This document shows positions 45,223 through 53,501 of a DNA stretch of 64,000 bases, one piece after another. The notes beneath the pieces were generated by a model, which worked only from the letters and a program-made list of their open reading frames with translations, was not told where the DNA came from and did not search any database. The position numbers and the translations under genes were made by a program. Within the stretch, counting starts at the first letter, position 1; each line of letters begins with the position of its first letter. Source of the DNA: Rufibacter latericius (GTDB taxonomy: Bacteria; Bacteroidota; Bacteroidia; Cytophagales; Hymenobacteraceae); assembly GCF_003721515.1 (NCBI RefSeq), contig NZ_RJJD01000002.1, positions 186,001 through 250,000 of the forward strand, written 5' to 3'.

Positions 45223-46413
45223 TTACGAAAGCAATATCAAGGGGAAAGATTCTCCCGGTAAGAAAACCCCTTTTTTTGCCGGAAGACTAAGCAGCCCGTC
45301 CGCTTCCAGAATACTGGTCAGATCACCCGAACCAGTGGAAGGAATGGGTGTTGCCTTCAGGGTGCCTTGCTCCACCTGCAATTTGACCGGTACATGGTAC
45401 GTGAGTGCCGGCTTGAAAGTGATGCATTGGGTTAGTTGCGCTGTCCTTTCTTCTGCTTTCAGCCCTAAAGAAGCATGCAACCATGGCCGAAAAAAAAAAT
45501 GAAAACAAACAAAAGTTGATATAGGATTGCCGGGCAACCCGAAAACTACCTTCGGTCCAGGGAAAGTGCCGAACAACATGGGTTTGCCCGGCTTTTGAGC
45601 TACTTTATGGAAAAGAGGCTTTAAACCCAACTCCTCCAAAACTTGAGGCAAATAGTCGAATTTACCCTTGGAGACTGCGCCAGATAAAATCAGTACCTCG
45701 TGTTCTGCTAATAAAGAACCAAGGATTTGCAGCATTTGCGCAGGTTCATCGGGGAGGTGGAAGAGGGTAGGCTTGATGCTTTCCTGCAACAGCGCGGCTG
45801 CCAGCATGTAGGCATTGGATCTCCTGATCTGGTGCGGAAGCGGAGTTTGTCCTATTTCTACTAATTCATCTCCGGTAGAACAGATAGCTATTCTGGGCAA
45901 TTGATAAACCTTCACCTTTGCCAGACCCACTGAAGCCAAGGTACCCACAATTGCGGGGGTGATTTTAACTCCGGCAGCTAATAATACTTCTCCGGCTTTT
46001 TTGTCTGACCCCTGCCGGTGGATGTTCTGGCCGGGAAGAATCTGATCAATTTCTACAACTGCTACCCCATCCTGAAGGGTACAATCTTCATAGCGTACGA
46101 CTGCATCTGTTTCCTTTGGGAGCATGGCCCCAGTCATCACTTCAATGCAGTTTTTTGCTTGCTGGAGAATAGTCTGAGGAGCGCCGGCTGGCTGAATCTG
46201 CTCAATGGGAAAGGATCTGGTACCCGAGGCGAATGTCTCTGACCGTAAGGCGATTCCATCCATGGTGACCCGGTCGAAGGGAGGAAAATCGCGGTCAGCG
46301 GTTACATCCTGGGCAAGTACTCGTCCAACGGATTGTAGTAACGGCGCCACTTCGGTCTGTAACACTAGTGTATGTTGCAGTACCAGGGGTAAAGCTTCCT
46401 CAACGGAGATCAT
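45223..46413 (-). CDS. moeA: molybdopterin molybdenumtransferase
   Basis: 396 residues. Conserved DRDFPPFDRVTMDGIAL, CIEVMTGAMLPKETDAVVRYED, ICSTGDEL and LSGAVSKGKFDYLPQVLEEL, and VFGLPGNPISTFVCF. It inserts molybdate into adenylylated molybdopterin to give active Moco. Last gene of the minus-strand cofactor block, 17 bp after the TauE-like gene. ATG start. Confidence 0.95.
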   Translation of the reverse strand: MISVEEALPLVLQHTLVLQTEVAPLLQSVGRVLAQDVTADRDFPPFDRVTMDGIALRSETFASGTRSFPIEQIQPAGAPQTILQQAKNCIEVMTGAMLPKETDAVVRYEDCTLQDGVAVVEIDQILPGQNIHRQGSDKKAGEVLLAAGVKITPAIVGTLASVGLAKVKVYQLPRIAICSTGDELVEIGQTPLPHQIRRSNAYMLAAALLQESIKPTLFHLPDEPAQMLQILGSLLAEHEVLILSGAVSKGKFDYLPQVLEELGLKPLFHKVAQKPGKPMLFGTFPGPKVVFGLPGNPISTFVCFHFFFRPWLHASLGLKAEERTAQLTQCITFKPALTYHVPVKLQVEQGTLKATPIPSTGSGDLTSILEADGLLSLPAKKGVFLPGESFPLILLS

Positions 46414-46430
46414 GAATGGAAGAAATTAGG

Positions 46431-47189
46431 TTAGAGATAAGTGAACACCAGTTTCAGACCGATGAAGAGCACGAACACGCCAGTTAGCCCTTTCACCGCC
46501 TGCGGTTTAATTTTCTTAAGGCTCACCCGGGTTCCTAATTGTCCGCCCAGAAACACGGCTATTAACAAAGGAAAAAGAGGGGTGGAATCTACATGAAAGT
46601 TACCTGCTGCTACCTGGCCCAATAAACCGGCAATTGAGTTTACCAAAATGAAAAAGGAAGCGAGGGCGGCAATGGTGCGGGCATCTGCCCAACGTAGTAA
46701 GTGTAGCACCGGAGAAAGCAAGATGCCGCCACCAATTCCTACCAGTCCCGAGACAAACCCTGAACTGGTGCCCAGGAAAACATTGAAGAAACGAGAATGT
46801 TGATCATACTGAACTCTTTCGGCGACGGGTTGGGTAAAGAACTGAAGAACCAGGAGAGCCCCTGAGAAGGCCAATACTGCGCCTAAACAAAGAAAGAAAA
46901 CGCCTTGGGTAAGGTGAAAGGTAGCCCCCAGAAAAGCCGCTGGTACACTGCAGAAGACCAAGGGCAAGAACTTCTTCCGGTCAAATAGACCCTCCTTTAG
47001 GAACAGGTAGGAGCCACTGCTGACCACCACCAGGTTGCACAGCAAAGCCGTGGACTTAATCTCCTGGAAATTGGGAAGGAAAAGCGCCAATAAGGCCAGG
47101 TAACTGGAACCGCCCCCAAACCCCACTGACGAGTAAAGGGTGGCAATCAGGAAAAAGCAACCGATAAGTAACAACAGGTTCCAATCCAT
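46431..47189 (-). CDS. TauE/SafE-family sulfite exporter-like membrane protein
   Basis: 252 residues with about eight hydrophobic segments. The N-terminal VGFGGGSSYLALLALF and the mirrored SGLVGIGGGILLSPVLHLL are the two half-repeats of TauE/SafE (DUF81) permeases, which export sulfite, sulfonates or related anions. It sits 5 bp after moeB and 17 bp before moeA, so it is co-transcribed with cofactor genes. A link to a molybdenum-dependent sulfur-oxidising enzyme is an inference. Confidence 0.88.
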   Translation of the reverse strand: MDWNLLLLIGCFFLIATLYSSVGFGGGSSYLALLALFLPNFQEIKSTALLCNLVVVSSGSYLFLKEGLFDRKKFLPLVFCSVPAAFLGATFHLTQGVFFLCLGAVLAFSGALLVLQFFTQPVAERVQYDQHSRFFNVFLGTSSGFVSGLVGIGGGILLSPVLHLLRWADARTIAALASFFILVNSIAGLLGQVAAGNFHVDSTPLFPLLIAVFLGGQLGTRVSLKKIKPQAVKGLTGVFVLFIGLKLVFTYL

Positions 47190-47194
47190 GTTCC

Positions 47195-48280
47195 TTATTT
47201 AGCGACTAATTTGTTTGGCAAGTGCGTGTGCCATGCTTCCATTCCGCCGGTTAAGCTGTAAACCTCGGCTTTTCCATCCTGCTCCAAAAGCAGCTGGGCA
47301 GCCTTTTGGCTTCGGCTTCCTTTCTGGCAGATGGTGACAATAGGTAGGTGCTGAGGCAGGTGTTCCAGTTGGTTTTTTAATACCGACAAAGGGGTAAGCA
47401 AAGCTTTTTGTAAATGGCCTGTCACATACTCTTCCTGTTCCCGCACATCCAACAGCAGCATTTTCCTGCCTTCCTGAACCCAGCCATATAATTCTTCCGC
47501 TGAAACCTCAGGAACTTTGAAGCAGCTATCTACCTCGTAAGAACCCTGCAGAGAAGTAATTTTCTGGTTTTCAGGCCGGGCTTTCAGTTTGATTTTGTAT
47601 TGACTCTGGTTTAGGTAGTCCCGCACCAGCAGATAACCTGACAGGGACTTGCCTATTCCTGTTAAAACCTTTACTGCTTCCAAAGCCTGCTGTAGACCAA
47701 TGAGCCCGGGCACTACCCCCAAAACCCCACCCGTGTTGCAGTCCGGGATTTCCTGAGCCGATGGTGGGGTGGGATAAAGGCAACGGTAGGTAGGACCTCC
47801 TTGGAAGTTAAACACACTTACCTGACCTTCAAACTGGTGCAAAGCTCCGTAAACAAAGGGTTTATGCAACTGAACACAAGCATCATTGATGAGGTATCGG
47901 GCCGAGAAATTATCGGTGGCGTCAATTACCAAGTCGTAGCTCTCCAGTATTACCAGGGCATTCTGCGGGGTTAGGTGTGTAGGATAGGGGAGTAGCCGGA
48001 TTTCCGGGTTCAGGGCTGCCAGTTTTTGAACCGCCACTTCTACCTTCAGTTGCCCTACCTCATTTGTGCTATAGAGAACCTGCCGGTGAAGGTTGGTAAG
48101 GCTGATGGTGTCTCCGTCTACTATTCCTAAGGTTCCTACGCCCATGCCCGCCAGGTACTGCAGCACCGGCACTCCTAAGCCACCCGCACCCACCACTAGA
48201 ACCCGGGCTTCCTGTAATTTCTGCTGTGCCTCTGGCCCGAAACCCGGAAGTTGCAGTTGTCGGCTATAACGGTTATCCAT
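47195..48280 (-). CDS. moeB: MoeB/ThiF-type adenylyltransferase with C-terminal rhodanese domain
   Basis: 361 residues. Residues 1-235: ThiF/MoeB/HesA fold with GAGGLGVPVLQYLAGMGVG, NLHRQVLY and ATDNFSARYLINDAC. Residues about 255-361: rhodanese with MLLLDVREQEEYVTGHL and active-site loop TICQKGSRSQ. It adenylates the C-terminal Gly of MoaD; the rhodanese Cys can supply the sulfur. The four zinc-binding cysteines of typical MoeB are largely missing (TYRCLYP instead of CYRC; no second CxxC). The start overlaps the mobA stop codon by 8 bp. Confidence 0.92.
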   Translation of the reverse strand: MDNRYSRQLQLPGFGPEAQQKLQEARVLVVGAGGLGVPVLQYLAGMGVGTLGIVDGDTISLTNLHRQVLYSTNEVGQLKVEVAVQKLAALNPEIRLLPYPTHLTPQNALVILESYDLVIDATDNFSARYLINDACVQLHKPFVYGALHQFEGQVSVFNFQGGPTYRCLYPTPPSAQEIPDCNTGGVLGVVPGLIGLQQALEAVKVLTGIGKSLSGYLLVRDYLNQSQYKIKLKARPENQKITSLQGSYEVDSCFKVPEVSAEELYGWVQEGRKMLLLDVREQEEYVTGHLQKALLTPLSVLKNQLEHLPQHLPIVTICQKGSRSQKAAQLLLEQDGKAEVYSLTGGMEAWHTHLPNKLVAK

Positions 48281-48866
48281 GGCTTAGCTTTTGGGTGATG
48301 TAGGCAAATTCATCGGGGCTGTTGGCGTTATAGAGTTCTTCGTCATCTGCCGGGTAGATGAGTTTGGTATCTGCATTGAGCAGGAACTTTCGCGGGCAAG
48401 TTTTCCCGGTTTCGGTAAAAGCCAGAGCCGGTTCATAGGCTTTCGGTTCCCAGATGGCTAGTAAGGGCTCAGGTAAGGGAGAACCGTTAGCGGCGTAAGC
48501 AGTTGCCACCCGATGAAGATCCCGTTCGTGTACCAGTTTCTCCAAAGTCCCGGCGTGTACCAGGGGCAGATCGCAGGCCACCACCAACCAAGCTACTTGT
48601 GGGTACTGGCGCAAGGCACTTAAGATTCCGTTCATGGGGCCACGTACCTCGTGGGTGTCCCGCAGGAAATTCATCTGGCTTTGTTCATCGGCCACCTGGC
48701 CTGGCCTTAGGCTAAGAAATACCTTTGTGCAGAAGGGTTGCAATAAGGAATACAGGTATTCCCTCTGCGGAACTCCGTGGTATTGTAGCAGCCCTTTGTC
48801 TTGCCCCATGCGGGAACTCTGGCCTCCGCTCAGTACTAAGCCGTAAATTTCTTTAGACAGCTGCAT
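48273..48866 (-). CDS. mobA: molybdenum cofactor guanylyltransferase
   Basis: 197 residues. GTP-binding N-terminus GLVLSGGQSSRMGQDKGLLQ, then LRDTHEVRGPMNGILSALR and VVACDLPLVHAGTLEKL. It attaches GMP to Moco, giving MGD for DMSO-reductase-type enzymes. Overlaps moaC upstream by 14 bp and moeB downstream by 8 bp, typical of translational coupling. Confidence 0.93.
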   Translation of the reverse strand: MQLSKEIYGLVLSGGQSSRMGQDKGLLQYHGVPQREYLYSLLQPFCTKVFLSLRPGQVADEQSQMNFLRDTHEVRGPMNGILSALRQYPQVAWLVVACDLPLVHAGTLEKLVHERDLHRVATAYAANGSPLPEPLLAIWEPKAYEPALAFTETGKTCPRKFLLNADTKLIYPADDEELYNANSPDEFAYITQKLSHG

Positions 48867-49332
48867 GTAGGTCTGATTTACCGCCGGTTTTCTGAACCAA
48901 CTTTATATCTGTAAGAGTGATATCATGCGAAAGGGCTTTGCACATGTCATAAATGCACAACGCCGCCGCCGATACTCCGGTCAAGGCCTCCATTTCCACG
49001 CCTGTTTTTCCTTCGCACCGCACTAGGCAGGTGATTTTTAAGGTGAAGTTTGGGGCTGGTTCAATGTCAATTTTACAGGTAGAAAGCGCCAAAGGGTGGC
49101 AAAGCGGAATAATATCAGAGGTCTTCTTTGCGGCCATCACCCCGGCAATGATCGCGGTCTGAAACACGGCCCCCTTTTTGGTAAGGAAGTTCTGTCCGGT
49201 TAATTGCTCAAATACCTCTTCGGGGAAAAGAACAAACCCTTCCGCCACAGCGGTTCTGGTGGTCAAGGCCTTGGTTGAAACATCCACCATACTGGGCTGG
49301 CCTTGTTCATTTATATGCGAAAGTGCACTCAT
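48853..49332 (-). CDS. moaC: cyclic pyranopterin monophosphate synthase
   Basis: 159 residues. Conserved MVDVSTKALTTRTAVAEG, IIPLCHPLALSTCKIDIE, GKTGVEMEALTGVSAAALCI and YDMCKAL. It converts the MoaA product (3',8-cyclo-GTP) to cPMP. No fused MoaB domain. ATG start. First gene of the moaC-mobA-moeB-tauE-moeA run; 117 bp separate it from moaA. Confidence 0.95.
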   Translation of the reverse strand: MSALSHINEQGQPSMVDVSTKALTTRTAVAEGFVLFPEEVFEQLTGQNFLTKKGAVFQTAIIAGVMAAKKTSDIIPLCHPLALSTCKIDIEPAPNFTLKITCLVRCEGKTGVEMEALTGVSAAALCIYDMCKALSHDITLTDIKLVQKTGGKSDLHAAV

Positions 49333-49344
49333 GCTTTCTTACTA

Positions 49345-49380
49345 GTTTTGAAAGTATTTTCAGGATTTCAGCCCAAAAAC
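49345..49380. repeat. oriented intergenic palindrome copy (degenerate)
   Basis: GTTTTGAAAGTATTTTC, then AGGATTTCAGCCCAAAAAC, in the moaA-moaC gap. Confidence 0.45.
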
Positions 49381-49449
49381 AGCATTCTACTTTATTTCAT
49401 TTTTTGGTGAAAAGAGTCTAAAGCTCCTTTCTTGGGAGGTTTGCGAAAC

Positions 49450-50442
49450 TCATCCACCTAAAACCGACATAGATTCATGCTTGGAATGCACGTAACTAGC
49501 CTCAGCCGCGAAACCGTCTTTTTCCCGTTTGCTTACCGCAGATAAAATCTCTTCTTCTAATTGGGCCGGTGTAGCCCCCATCCGGAGCAAGTCTCTGAGG
49601 TTGGTGGCAGGAGGGCCGTACAGGCAGGTACGAAGCTCACCGGTGGCGCCCAACCTGATGCGGTTACAGGTGCCGCAGAAGGTTCTGCTGAACGAAGGGA
49701 TTATGCCGAAAGAGCCTTTATAGCCCGGTACCTGATAGTTTACTGAGGTGGACGTGGGTTCGCTTTGCAGTTTCTCCAAGACCTGGTACTGGTTTTGGAT
49801 ATGCTGGAAAATCTCGCGGTGGCTCCACTGAGGCAAGTCAAAGGTGTCGCTCCCGTTGAAGGGCATCTCTTCCAGGAAACGCACCGCCAGGGCATGTTCC
49901 TTGGTCAATTCCACAAAAGGCAGAATGTCCTGGATATTTTTGTTTTCGGCCACCACGCAGTTCAGCTTAAGGTCAAACCCTAACTCCAGGAGGTGAAAGA
50001 TACTGGCGAATACGGCTTCAAAACTATCGCGGCGGGTGATCTTGAAAAACCTTTCCCGGTCAAGGGAGTCCAGGCTGATGTTGATTTTCCGGATTCCGAT
50101 TTCCTGAAGTTCCTGTATTTGCTTCCGGGTCAGGGTTCCGTTGCTGGTAACGGTAATTTCCTCTAAACCCGGTAATTGGCTTAATTTCCGGAGGAAAGGG
50201 AGAATACCCGCCCGTACGAAAGGCTCACCGCCGGTAATCCTGATTTTAGATACGCCCAAACGGCAGAAGAGCGCCGACAACTGGTACATCTCGTCAAATG
50301 ACAGTAGTTCCTGACGCGCGGCAAAATCCATTCCTTCCTCGGGCATGCAGTAGTAACACCGGAAGTTGCACCGGTCGGTGACCGAGAGTCGCAGGTAGGT
50401 AAGTTGCCGGCCGTATTTATCAATCAAAAGTGGTTCGCTCAT
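49450..50442 (-). CDS. moaA: GTP 3',8-cyclase (radical SAM)
   Basis: 330 residues. The N-terminal radical-SAM cluster motif C25-x3-C29-x2-C32 is in TDRCNFRCYYCMPEEG; the second cluster is in FCGTCNRIRLGATGELRTCL. The C-terminus ends LGG, the conserved GG tail needed for activity. First step of Moco synthesis from GTP. It lies 6 bp downstream of moaE. Confidence 0.96.
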   Translation of the reverse strand: MSEPLLIDKYGRQLTYLRLSVTDRCNFRCYYCMPEEGMDFAARQELLSFDEMYQLSALFCRLGVSKIRITGGEPFVRAGILPFLRKLSQLPGLEEITVTSNGTLTRKQIQELQEIGIRKINISLDSLDRERFFKITRRDSFEAVFASIFHLLELGFDLKLNCVVAENKNIQDILPFVELTKEHALAVRFLEEMPFNGSDTFDLPQWSHREIFQHIQNQYQVLEKLQSEPTSTSVNYQVPGYKGSFGIIPSFSRTFCGTCNRIRLGATGELRTCLYGPPATNLRDLLRMGATPAQLEEEILSAVSKREKDGFAAEASYVHSKHESMSVLGG

Positions 50443-50448
50443 GGCAGT

Positions 50449-50859
50449 TTACGGATGGGCGTTGACCCACACGCTGTTGTCTTGATAATATTCTTTCTTC
50501 CAGATGGGCACCGTCTTCTTCAGCTCATCAATCAAAAACCGGCAGGCAGTGAAAGCAGCGTCCCGGTGCGCCGATGCTACGCCAATAATCACCACCGGTT
50601 CTCCTACCTGTTTCTCACCTACCGCGTGCAGCATCACCAGTTTTTCAATGGGCCATTGTTGCTGGGCGGCTTCGGCCAGTTTCCGCATCTCCTTTATGGC
50701 CATAGGCGCGTAGGCCTCAAACACCAGTTTTACTACGGTTTTCCCCTGGGCATGGTCGCGAACGGTACCCACAAACAGGTCAATTCCACCGGCGCTTGGG
50801 TCCTGTAAGTATAGGTAGGCTTCGTTCAGGTCTACCTCTTCTACTATCTTTATCAGCAT
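50449..50859 (-). CDS. moaE: molybdopterin synthase catalytic subunit
   Basis: 136 residues. GGIDLFVGTVRDHAQGKTVVK, YAPMAIKEMRKLA, HAVGEKQVGEPVVIIGVASA and HRDAAFTACRFLIDELKKTV(PIWKKE) are classical MoaE blocks, with the active-site Lys in WKKE. It combines with thiocarboxylated MoaD to put two sulfurs into cPMP. It starts 10 bp after the moaD stop codon. Confidence 0.96.
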   Translation of the reverse strand: MLIKIVEEVDLNEAYLYLQDPSAGGIDLFVGTVRDHAQGKTVVKLVFEAYAPMAIKEMRKLAEAAQQQWPIEKLVMLHAVGEKQVGEPVVIIGVASAHRDAAFTACRFLIDELKKTVPIWKKEYYQDNSVWVNAHP

Positions 50860-50869
50860 GCGGTATCGA

Positions 50870-51109
50870 TTAACCCCCGCTTACGGGAGGAATGAGGGCA
50901 ATTTCCTGGCCCGGGGTGAGCGGCTGGGCATCTTCGGCGTATTCACTGTCAACGGCCACGGCCAGGGAACTCAAGTTCTTGATAGCCGGGTACTGTTCTC
51001 CCAGCCATGCCTTCAACTGCCCCACCGTTTGGAGTTCTTGTCCGGCCGGAAGCTTCAAAGCAGACTTTCCCACGATCTCCCGGGTAATCCCAAACAGGAG
51101 TATTTCCAT
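50870..51109 (-). CDS. moaD: molybdopterin synthase sulfur-carrier subunit
   Basis: 79 residues from the ATG at 51107-51109 (MEILLFGITREIVGKSALKL), the normal MoaD size; the frame runs further upstream, but that part has no MoaD similarity. Ubiquitin-like, ending in ALIPPVSGG, whose terminal Gly is adenylated by MoeB and thiocarboxylated. First gene of the moaD-moaE-moaA run. Confidence 0.94.
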   Translation of the reverse strand: MEILLFGITREIVGKSALKLPAGQELQTVGQLKAWLGEQYPAIKNLSSLAVAVDSEYAEDAQPLTPGQEIALIPPVSGG

Positions 51110-51210
51110 GATTTTGTACTTAGGTTCATTTGCCCAGGCCTTTCGGGGGGCAATACTTCTAAATTTACGGCTCTTTTCACCAAAGGCCAAACTTGGATGC
51201 CCTTAGGTGT

Positions 51211-51246
51211 GATTTTGAGCTGTTTTCCTGAAAAGGGTCCTAAAAG
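51211..51246. repeat. oriented intergenic palindrome copy
   Basis: GATTTTGAGCTGTTTTCC, then TGAAAAGGGTCCTAAAAG. Confidence 0.7.
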
Positions 51247-51333
51247 AAGCTATAGCATTATATCTAACGAGGTAGGTAACTCCTTGTTGTTTGTAGGATA
51301 GGAAGGAGAAGAAAAGCAGTAAAGTTATTGGAG

Positions 51334-51370
51334 GTCTTTAAGGAAGTTTTCAGGAAAATGGCCTTAAAAC
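51334..51370. repeat. oriented intergenic palindrome copy
   Basis: GTCTTTAAGGAAGTTTTC, then AGGAAAATGGCCTTAAAAC. Confidence 0.7.
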
Positions 51371-51438
51371 TAGAATCAAAATAAGTTTCCTTTTAAGCGA
51401 TAACTGCTGATCTGAAAGGAGTTAAACTACCTAAAGAA

Positions 51439-52032
51439 TTACTTCGACTGGGATTGCTTTAGAGCTGCATAATCTTCCGCCGTGTCAATGTCGATGGCTC
51501 CTTCGGGAAAGAGTAAGGAAGCAACTTCCTTTCGGTAAATTGAAAGTAGTTTTTTGGCTCCTTCTTGACCATTTAAAAGCAAAAGCTCGGAAAAAAACCG
51601 CTTGGTAAAAAGCACCGGTGCACCCAAGGTCTCCTGATACGAACAAGCCACGATATTTTTTCCTGATTTTTTTTGTCTTTGGACCAAGGCATCCAAGAGG
51701 TTAGTGGAAACGAATGGTTGGTCACAGAGCATAAACAAAGCGCCGGAGCTTTGTGGCGCGACCGAGAGCAAGTGGTTTAAACCGGCTCGGATGGAAGAAG
51801 CCATGCCTTCTTGCCAATCGGGGTTGGTCACGAGGTGGGTCTCTGGGAATTGCAGTTGGGGCAAGATCGCTTCGGCGTTAGCCCCTAATACCACAATGAC
51901 GGGAGAACCTTCGGCTTTTACCGCGGCTTGAATAGACCGTTGCAGGAGCGTTTGGCCTTGGAACAAAAGCTGTTGTTTGGCTTGGCCCAATCTGCTGGAG
52001 GAACCCGCTGCCAGGATAATGATTCCCGTCAT
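51439..52032 (-). CDS. MobA/MocA-like nucleotidyltransferase
   Basis: 197 residues. IIILAAGSSSRLGQAKQQLLFQ is the NTP-binding loop; NPDWQEGMASSIRAGLNHL and LFMLCDQPFVSTNLLDAL match the MocA (molybdenum cofactor cytidylyltransferase) branch rather than MobA. Immediately downstream of xdhC (9-bp gap). This pairing fits maturation of xanthine-oxidase-type enzymes with an MCD cofactor. Confidence 0.87.
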   Translation of the reverse strand: MTGIIILAAGSSSRLGQAKQQLLFQGQTLLQRSIQAAVKAEGSPVIVVLGANAEAILPQLQFPETHLVTNPDWQEGMASSIRAGLNHLLSVAPQSSGALFMLCDQPFVSTNLLDALVQRQKKSGKNIVACSYQETLGAPVLFTKRFFSELLLLNGQEGAKKLLSIYRKEVASLLFPEGAIDIDTAEDYAALKQSQSK

Positions 52033-52041
52033 TTGGCTTTA

Positions 52042-53199
52042 TCAGGAAGAAACTGTTTCAGAAACGATTGACGCCGAAGATGCGTGGATGCTCTCTGCCT
52101 TTTCCCGGAGGAACCCTGCGTTTCTTCTTGACAGTACCGCTTTGATTTCGGCCATCACGGAAAGGGCGATTTCTTCGGACGTTTCGGCCCCGAGATCAAG
52201 CCCCACCGGTCCGAATACTTTTTTCAAATGCTCTTCTTTCAGGTTGATTCCTTCTTCCTGTAGCTCAGAGAACATCCGTTCCATTTTCTTTTTTGGGCCT
52301 AAAACTCCAACGTACCGAAGCTCTAACGGAAGCAATTCCCGCAGCATGGCCAGATCATAGTTGTAGTTGTGGGTAAAAAGCAGGAAAAGGGTGTTTTGGT
52401 CCACGGGTACCTGGTTAAGAACTTGCTCTGGCTTTGCGACAACGACTTGTTCAGCCAAGGGAAACCGTTCTGCAGTAGCATAGTTGGCTCGTCCGTCTAC
52501 CACCATAGTTGGCCAGCCCAACAAACTTGCCAGGTTTACCAAGGGCATGACATCGTTCCCCGCACCGCAAATCACCAGGACTGGAGCGGGTTGGATCAAC
52601 TCCACAAAAGCGGTGAAATCTTTTCCATCGAAACGGAAGTCTTTGGTTACTGAACTTTTTTGTTCAATCGCTTCCAGTGCGGCTTTTTGCAACTGGGGTA
52701 AAAGGGTGTCGGGAAGGTTTGGAGTGTAGATTTCTCCTTTAGATTGGGCAAGGAAACAGGTGCCGGGTTGGTCTGCTTTCCGGTCTTGCAGAGAAAACAG
52801 GGTGACGATCACAGCCGTTTCCCGTTGACTTATGACTTGCTGAAGCAAAGCCAAGGGATTCCGGGGTTGGGTAAGGTCAATGGGTTCAATCAAAATATGG
52901 ATGATGCCGTTGCAACCTAGCCCAACGCCTAGTTTAGCGTCATCATCGTCCATGGTATCGTACTTCACAAGAACAGGTTTTCCCTGGCTCATGGCTAAAC
53001 GGGCTTTTCTCAGGGCATCGCCCTCCAGGCATCCGCCGCTGATGGCCCCGGTTAATTGCCCATCCTCCGAAACCAGCATACGCGCCCCTGGCCGGCGGTA
53101 AGAAGAACCTTCCAGGTGCACCACCGTGGCCAAAGCCGTTTGTCTCCCCTCCGACGTATGTTGGGCAAAGGCCCGCACAATATCCTGTATTTCCTTCAT
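52042..53199 (-). CDS. xdhC: XdhC/CoxI-family molybdoenzyme maturation factor
   Basis: 385 residues. The N-terminal XdhC_CoxI domain (ALATVVHLEGSSYRRPGARM, GAISGGCLEGDAL) and C-terminal Rossmann domain (VLVICGAGNDVMPLVNLASL, RYVGVLGPKKKMERM) are both present. XdhC binds Moco and helps insert its sulfurated form into xanthine dehydrogenase-type enzymes. The target enzyme genes are not in this window. It has its own well-formed promoter at 53290-53319 and a small hairpin in its leader. Confidence 0.92.
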   Translation of the reverse strand: MKEIQDIVRAFAQHTSEGRQTALATVVHLEGSSYRRPGARMLVSEDGQLTGAISGGCLEGDALRKARLAMSQGKPVLVKYDTMDDDDAKLGVGLGCNGIIHILIEPIDLTQPRNPLALLQQVISQRETAVIVTLFSLQDRKADQPGTCFLAQSKGEIYTPNLPDTLLPQLQKAALEAIEQKSSVTKDFRFDGKDFTAFVELIQPAPVLVICGAGNDVMPLVNLASLLGWPTMVVDGRANYATAERFPLAEQVVVAKPEQVLNQVPVDQNTLFLLFTHNYNYDLAMLRELLPLELRYVGVLGPKKKMERMFSELQEEGINLKEEHLKKVFGPVGLDLGAETSEEIALSVMAEIKAVLSRRNAGFLREKAESIHASSASIVSETVSS

Positions 53200-53229
53200 G
53201 TCTGGACCTGGTACTTTTGGAAATTCATC

Positions 53230-53250
53230 ATCCTGCTAAAAAGGCAGGAT
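53230..53250 (-). other. small hairpin in the xdhC leader
   Basis: ATCCTGC / GCAGGAT, 7 bp with a 7-nt A-rich loop, 31 nt upstream of the xdhC start codon and inside the predicted 5' UTR. No T-run, so not a clear terminator. Confidence 0.4.
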
Positions 53251-53289
53251 AGGCGTTCCGTTCTACTTCAAAGGCTTTATTAAGTTACC

Positions 53290-53319
53290 CAAAGATAAAA
53301 ACCAGTATTAAAAGGGCAA
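53290..53319 (-). promoter_or_regulatory. Bacteroidota-type promoter of xdhC-mocA
   Basis: On the minus strand: TTG (53319-53317), a 19-nt spacer, then TATCTTTG (53297-53290), an exact TAnnTTTG at standard spacing. The predicted 5' UTR is about 85 nt. Confidence 0.65.
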
Positions 53320-53352
53320 CCTGACTACTTATTTGTGTTGAAACAAACGAGA

Positions 53353-53390
53353 GCCCTTTAAAGCTGTTTTTAGAAAATGAGCCTAAAAAC
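53353..53390. repeat. oriented intergenic palindrome copy
   Basis: GCCCTTTAAAGCTGTTTTTAG, then AAAATGAGCCTAAAAAC. Confidence 0.65.
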
Positions 53391-53501
53391 GACCACCGGG
53401 TAGACGAAGCAAAACTTCAAACAAAGAAGCCTTTTAAAGCCAACGGAGGAACAATCCTAGATAGTACCAAAGCATTGTGCCAATTTCATAGAAACTGCTT
53501 C

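Larger units (their letters stand above)
51110..51438. other. intergenic region with two dispersed palindromes
   Basis: 329 bp between mocA-like and moaD. It holds the palindromes at 51211 and 51334. I looked for a Moco-riboswitch-like architecture and did not find one; no exact promoter was found. Confidence 0.4.

Noticed and set aside
51110-51438. Moco riboswitch upstream of moaD
   Set aside because: The structure present is two copies of the dispersed palindrome; I could not fold a Moco-type multi-stem aptamer by eye.
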